A stretch of DNA of 64,000 bases from the NCBI GenBank assembly GCA_946800325.1, contig OX326957.1:29623054-29687053 (forward strand), read 5' to 3'. The translations under genes and the position numbers were made by a program. The notes under the pieces are model-generated. The model ran no database searches, was not told where the DNA came from, and was given only the letters and a program-made list of their open reading frames with translations. Within the stretch, counting starts at the first letter, position 1. Every line of letters starts with the position of its first letter. This DNA comes from Luzula sylvatica (lineage: Eukaryota; Streptophyta; Magnoliopsida; Poales; Juncaceae). Below, in pieces: positions 59,165 through 64,000 of the stretch.

Positions 59165-61257
59165 ATTCTTCAGGACTTGCGTGATATTTTATGTCTTGAA
59201 AATTTTCTCTCATGTTTGGTTATTTCATAATACCATCTTAGTTGTTTATGTATTTTCTCCTTCAAGGATTTCATATTTGCAGCATACATATTCGACTTTG
59301 TTGTTTTCTTGAATGTAAACTTCTAGTTTACAAATACAATTTTAAACTTTTTGTTTGAAACTTCTGGTTGAACTAAATAAACGTTTAAGACATACAATTT
59401 TCAAGAATAGAATAACCATATATATACCAAACATTTCTTTTAACTCGTCCATTTCTTATTACACATCTACTACACTTAAAAAGAAATCAGTGAGTACTTT
59501 TTGCTCCGGTCACTCACTAGTAATAATAATTATTGGGGAGTACTTATGATAAATTGTTGGTCTTAATAGAGTCATGATCGTGACATGCATATTCTATATC
59601 AAAGTAATTAATTCAAATTATAAACTTGCTTTTAGTTTATACAATGAACTCCTAGTTCATAATAATATGATTTCAATTTTTCTAATATAATTGCATGTCA
59701 TAAAAATAAACAAATATGTTTATGTTAACAAACTGACTCTTTCGGAGCAATATACATAATGTATTTTCTAGAGCAATCAAATAACGACTCTCCTAGAGTC
59801 ATCACTCTTAAACATACGCTCTTGTAATTTAATACACTTTTCTTTATTGACTAAATAAATAATTCGAGACCAAATATGTTTTTTCTTGATAGATAAGAAA
59901 ATAATCTATTCTTCTTCTTGTTTTTCGTTTCAAGACGTTCGAAAAACAAAATAAGATCATATGATGTACGACGGGTACACCTATTTCAACACACGTTTTG
60001 AAGCAAATATTTTCATATTTCTTTTATATTTTGTTGTCGGCAAATAAATTCATGACATTGAAAAACATTGTAATTTCATTTACTACACTGTCAAACTGTC
60101 AAATCTTAAAAAGAATATTTCATTAAATTGCAATTGCCATGAAATGAAATTGTAATAACCATTTCAGTTTTTATTCTTTCATTAAATTAGGATAGTGATA
60201 TTGACAGGAAAAATAAATATAAGATACAGGAAATTTCATTTAAATTTGGAATGAATTAAAAGTAAAATTACCGTTTCAAGTTTAAATTTCCTGTTCCCAG
60301 TAATATTATTTCCTGTCAATATCATTAACCTTAAATTAATTGTTATTAGCATTGTAATTACAATTGCCGTTTCAGTTTTTTCTTTTACTGGATGAAAGAA
60401 AATGGTTATGACCATTAAATGAAAAATCAATTATCTCGGCTGCTAAAACACAATGAAAAAATAACAGTCTATAACATATCAACATATATATATATACTTT
60501 TTTTTTTTCAATTTAATTTGATGGCAGAATTTAATGTCCAATTTTCATTCTCCATTAATCTTCTGGATTTATGTTGATGGAGTACAATTTACTCATTCAA
60601 TCATCTCATATATTCAATTCATTTGTGAGTGACATATGACACTAAAATATTGGAGTTATGTCAAAATTAATCATGTTGTTTGTGATCTCCAAATTTCATA
60701 AAAAAAATAATATCATAAATTCAAAATACATATTTTGGTGTTCATGCCAACTTCAGGTTGGGTAAATAATTAGGTATATTTATTTTTTAATATCATTCTG
60801 ATGTTCATACAAACTTCGGGTGCCATGAATAAGTTAAAAAAAATGGAGTCAACAATATAATCTAGTTCAAACAATCATATATTTCGTTCCTTGCTAGTTG
60901 CAGGATACACTTCAGGTGTGTTCTTTGAAATAGAGAATAAAGAATGAAATTCATATAAGTTAATACTTGAAACTAAGTACTGCTGTAAATAAAGAATAAA
61001 AAAAATTCTTCTGTGCAATCATACAATTTCCAATAATACATGCTGATTATTTAATTTCAAAAAAAATCATCATAAAATAAATAAATACTGCTGTAAATAT
61101 TTCAAAAACAATAATAGTTGTACATACATTTGATTAGAGACGTCGTAATTTAAATCTTGATCGCTCAAAAAACAATAGTAAGGTTTTAACGTGTACCTTT
61201 AAATCTTTGTGCCTTCGATTCGATTTCCAGACGATAGAGCAATTCGTGCTGATAACG

Positions 61258-61469
61258 TGTTATAAAATAAAGCTTAAACAAACAACAAGAATAGAGAGGA
61301 GAGAGAAATTTGTTATTCAAATGGATCATCTAAATAGTACATAGAATAGTCTATATTTATAGGGAATGAAAACCCCCAAACAACACATTAATTACATTTA
61401 ATCATATATGAAAATATATATGCATGTGCATGGATATTCATACACTTATTAACATTATTATTCATAACA
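61258..61469 (-). repeat. 5' LTR of the copia-type element
   Basis: 212 bp, about 98-99% identical to the other LTR. TATA at 61354-61361 on the minus strand. Primer-binding-site region 61240-61257. Confidence 0.85.
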
Positions 61470-61653
61470 ATAACTGCTCATTATTATTTATAAGTTATAA
61501 CTACTCAATATTTTCTGAAGGATTACCAAACACAATTTCAAATTTTGGATTAAAAGGAGAACTTTTTATCTCTCAAAAAAGTTATTCCTACTTATCCTTC
61601 TTCCAAACGAAGCAATTTGAAAATGGAGAAGTCAAACTTAGCCTTACCAGTTG
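61470..61653. other. Short spacer before the LINE-like ORF
   Basis: AT-rich DNA resembling the sequence left of the LTR element (TTATAAGTTATAA on both sides). No gene. Confidence 0.4.
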
Positions 61654-64000
61654 ATGGAGAGAGAGAGAGAGAAAGAGAGAACCCAAAAGGGCGATTCCAC
61701 TTTCCAGAAAGGACGCCTACGAAACGTCGACATAGGCGACGGATGGTGGAAGGTCCAAAGGATTTTACAAGGTAATCCTACTTTCAACAGTACCTACACC
61801 CCATACAGAAGAAGAAGAAAACAACTTCACAAATATAAACCCCCCCACTACTATCACCATCCCCAACCCAACACACAGAATACCAAACCAACCCCTCCCT
61901 CCAACATGCAAAGCCGATTCCTTGGTCGCCAAGCCCCGAACCACCAAGCTGGTCCCGTCAGGAGAGACCAGCGGCAAGACCCTCCTCGACAAGCATGGCA
62001 GAGAACCGCTGCTCCCCCACCTGCACACTCCTCCACCAATAATGTCGAGAGAGACCACAACCAACCTGCAGCACACTTGAATACTCCAAAAAAGCGGACA
62101 CTCCAGCCAAACGATGGCCTTCTCCGCTCTGCAAACGTGCCTCTGTCATACCCACCAAACCCGCATCATCCTGACTGGGCAGGGAGATGCCTCAGATGCA
62201 CCTCGTATGACCACCCCACCGAGCAATGTAGGAACCCACGAGTATGCTGCTACTGTCGACAATCTGGTCACCTTTACAAATTCTGTGCTATGCGACTGGA
62301 CGATATCGAGAAGGGTATATTCTTCAACCCTACCGGCAAACCACTAATCTCGATGCCAGAGCAGAAAGCACCGCCACCAATGGTGTATCTCAGGAATACG
62401 CAAGATCATGCATCCGAGCTCAAGGACCTCCAATCTGCAGTCGTCCTTGACGCAAGACTCGCACATGACCACTCCATGCGCAAGCTACACACCATGATCC
62501 AGCTCTCCAACCACTGGAACACACCATACGATCTAGTCTACTGGGGCGCTGACAGGTATCTCTTAAAGCTTCCAAATGATTTTGATCGAGACCAATACAT
62601 TTCAGATAATTCCGCGACAATGGAAAATGAAGGAATCGTCCCATACCCATGGACGACTGCTGTGGGAGCCAAGGTCATCCACTACCGTTTTAAACTCGAA
62701 GTCGACCTCTTCGACCTCCCTCTAACCGCTTATTGCGAGAAAGAGTTGGATACTATCTGTGCCTCCCTCGGCGAAATTATCTATCATGGTCCTCTTCACA
62801 AAATCCGCACTCTCGAACGCCTACGAATCATCATTGCAACATCACAGATCCAAGACTGGCCCCCTTATTTGCAGGTTCTGTCCGATGGCCATCTCCGACA
62901 AGTCGTCATTCAAGTCCCACGAGTGATTGAGGAAACGGCATTTTTTTATCGCCCACCGGACACAACTCCAACTGAAGATTTCTTCAACAAACTCTACACG
63001 GCCCTACGATTCCCACCGGCACCACCGTCTCCCTCCTACCACTCAAACACAAAATCTGGCTACTCGCCCACTGACCCGAACACCTATCCACCGGATGAAA
63101 CCAACGCCGGACTCAAGCAAAATTCCTCTGAACTACGGATCTTTGAAGAGAAAATCGTCTCCCCTCCGACTAATCTGGTCCAAAATGCTACACTCCTCAA
63201 ACTCTGGCAACTGGCTCCTCCGTCCAAAGAGAAAGATGCCCTCGCACCATTGGTCTTTGGAATACCGCAACCGGTCGAGCAAAGCACTAAGAAACAAAAG
63301 ATACATACGGAGAATATTAGTCACAACCTCATGTCCTTGTTGCCGGAAAAAATGGCGAAGGAGCTGAACAACAACCTCGATCAACCCCAGTCCAAAGCGG
63401 TCAATTCACTGACCCAGCGCAGCTTTGGTCAGTTCGCTGACGCCTCACCTCGAAGCCAGCAAAATGCAGTAGCGCCAAATGGGAGCAACCAGGCCTCACA
63501 GTCCTCGCGACCACCAGGATTTACAGGCTCTAAAAAGAGCAAGGGAGCTGGTCACGCCTCTGCCAACCTCCAAAATGGTAACGAAGGTACTGCTCAGCCA
63601 AAAGAGAAGCTCACAGAGGCTCAAAAGAGGGAAGTTATAAGAGGAAAGGATCCTGAAAACAATAAAGGTACAACTTTCAAAAAAATACTAAAATATAAAG
63701 AAAAAGCCAATCCAACCTTTCTTGTACCCTCTGTATTCAACCAGACTTTACAAGTCATCAAACAAAAACTCAAAACCAAAAAAAAGCCCATACAAGTGAA
63801 AATAAATAATCTTAAAGTAAGCCCAATAAAAAAGAATGCCAATTGCCCTAAAAATAAAAATACTAAAGCTAAAAATACAAAGTTCACATCTAAGCCCAAA
63901 AAACCGAATAAGTCAACTATCATTAGTTTACTAGCAGCAGATAACGAAAATTTTAAGGGGCTGAGCCCAGAAAAGATTAATGAAATAAGAAGCCTTTGTG
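61654..64000 (+). CDS. Zinc-knuckle ORF, probable L1-type LINE ORF1 (partial)
   Basis: An open frame without a stop from ATG 61654 to the window end (at least 782 codons; the preceding in-frame stop is at 61639). The first codons are a GA repeat, so the true start may be a later ATG such as 61906. GDGWWKVQR near residue 30 is followed by a Pro/Gln-rich basic region. Two CX2CX4HX4C knuckles lie at residues 179-192 (CLRCTSYDHPTEQC) and 197-210. A folded region of about residues 270-420 (YDLVYWGADRYLLKLP, FDLPLTAYCEKELDTICASL) resembles the DUF4283-like nucleic-acid-binding segment of plant LINE ORF1 proteins. Then come a low-complexity stretch and a Lys/Asn-rich tail. GC content is far above the flanks. 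The likely role is RNA binding during retrotransposition. The length of intact frame implies a young insertion; ORF2 would lie beyond the window. Confidence 0.7.
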   Translation, partial: MEREREKERTQKGDSTFQKGRLRNVDIGDGWWKVQRILQGNPTFNSTYTPYRRRRKQLHKYKPPHYYHHPQPNTQNTKPTPPSNMQSRFLGRQAPNHQAGPVRRDQRQDPPRQAWQRTAAPPPAHSSTNNVERDHNQPAAHLNTPKKRTLQPNDGLLRSANVPLSYPPNPHHPDWAGRCLRCTSYDHPTEQCRNPRVCCYCRQSGHLYKFCAMRLDDIEKGIFFNPTGKPLISMPEQKAPPPMVYLRNTQDHASELKDLQSAVVLDARLAHDHSMRKLHTMIQLSNHWNTPYDLVYWGADRYLLKLPNDFDRDQYISDNSATMENEGIVPYPWTTAVGAKVIHYRFKLEVDLFDLPLTAYCEKELDTICASLGEIIYHGPLHKIRTLERLRIIIATSQIQDWPPYLQVLSDGHLRQVVIQVPRVIEETAFFYRPPDTTPTEDFFNKLYTALRFPPAPPSPSYHSNTKSGYSPTDPNTYPPDETNAGLKQNSSELRIFEEKIVSPPTNLVQNATLLKLWQLAPPSKEKDALAPLVFGIPQPVEQSTKKQKIHTENISHNLMSLLPEKMAKELNNNLDQPQSKAVNSLTQRSFGQFADASPRSQQNAVAPNGSNQASQSSRPPGFTGSKKSKGAGHASANLQNGNEGTAQPKEKLTEAQKREVIRGKDPENNKGTTFKKILKYKEKANPTFLVPSVFNQTLQVIKQKLKTKKKPIQVKINNLKVSPIKKNANCPKNKNTKAKNTKFTSKPKKPNKSTIISLLAADNENFKGLSPEKINEIRSLC

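Larger units (their letters stand above)
54976..61469 (-). mobile_element. Copia-type LTR retrotransposon lacking gag-pol
   Basis: Direct LTRs at 54976-55186 and 61258-61469 start TGTTAT and end ATAACA, with about three differences. Flanking 5-mers ATAAT and ATAAC nearly match. Orientation is minus: next to the left LTR the minus strand has the purine tract AAGGGGGAG, and next to the right LTR it reads CGTTATCAGCACGA, a primer-binding-site region seen in plant copia elements. About 56000-56220 carries the plant copia 3'-region motif, complementary to GCCTCGTTAAAAACCTTG and AAAACCCAGTGGGACAAAA. No gag, protease, integrase or RT was recognised in the roughly 6 kb interior, so it is a non-autonomous or gutted derivative. 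A solo LTR is nested in it. Confidence 0.85.

Overview
The window is nuclear DNA of a flowering plant, most likely a eudicot. It is AT-rich and repeat-dense. The evidence is spliced genes with GT-AG introns, an intron-containing tRNA-Tyr, relics of plant GH1 beta-glucosidase and ribosomal protein eS25 genes, and L1-type LINE, Ty1/copia-type, CACTA, hAT, Mutator-like and SINE elements. I cannot name the species.

Layout. 0-7.4 kb: a tandemly duplicated block carrying a small secreted proline-rich protein gene plus tRNA-Tyr, with a third tRNA-Tyr copy; a SINE with target-site duplication (TSD) lies between the blocks. 7.4-14 kb: gene-free, with a 3-unit tandem array and long-TIR Mutator-like elements. 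14-18.6 kb: a large palindrome (about 2 kb arms, 0.5 kb spacer) carrying two divergent, almost identical genes for a 69-residue two-helix membrane protein. 18.6-24.4 kb: Helitron-like end, microsatellite, a hAT element with a perfect TSD, a foldback element. 24.4-24.9 kb: GH1 pseudogene. 25.5-28.3 kb: a non-autonomous CACTA transposon that has captured host exons (ARL1/ARF-like GTPase, FKBP62/ROF-like immunophilin and an unidentified piece). These splice in silico into one phase-consistent chimeric reading frame. 28.8-34.9 kb: truncated LINE, TA microsatellite, MITEs, a 1-kb tandem duplication. 35.4-42.8 kb: a nine-exon gene for a predicted 527-residue multi-pass membrane protein of unknown family, with a duplicated three-exon module and introns full of transposons. 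44.5-52.8 kb: Mutator-like and hAT elements with TSDs, an inverted-repeat-bounded gene-like segment, and three LINE fragments, one with a 15-bp TSD. 53.1-53.4 kb: eS25 pseudogene. 55.0-61.5 kb: a minus-strand copia-type LTR element with nearly identical LTRs but no recognisable gag-pol, carrying a nested solo LTR. 61.65 kb to the end: a long open frame with two CCHC zinc knuckles, probably the ORF1 of an L1-type LINE, running off the window.

Probable host genes are few: the two proline-rich protein genes, one convincing tRNA-Tyr, the palindromic gene pair and the nine-exon membrane protein gene. Everything else is transposon-derived, relic or unannotatable. The most notable item is the CACTA-borne chimeric gene. 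Coordinates of repeat edges come from reading by eye and may be off by a few bases unless a TSD is given.
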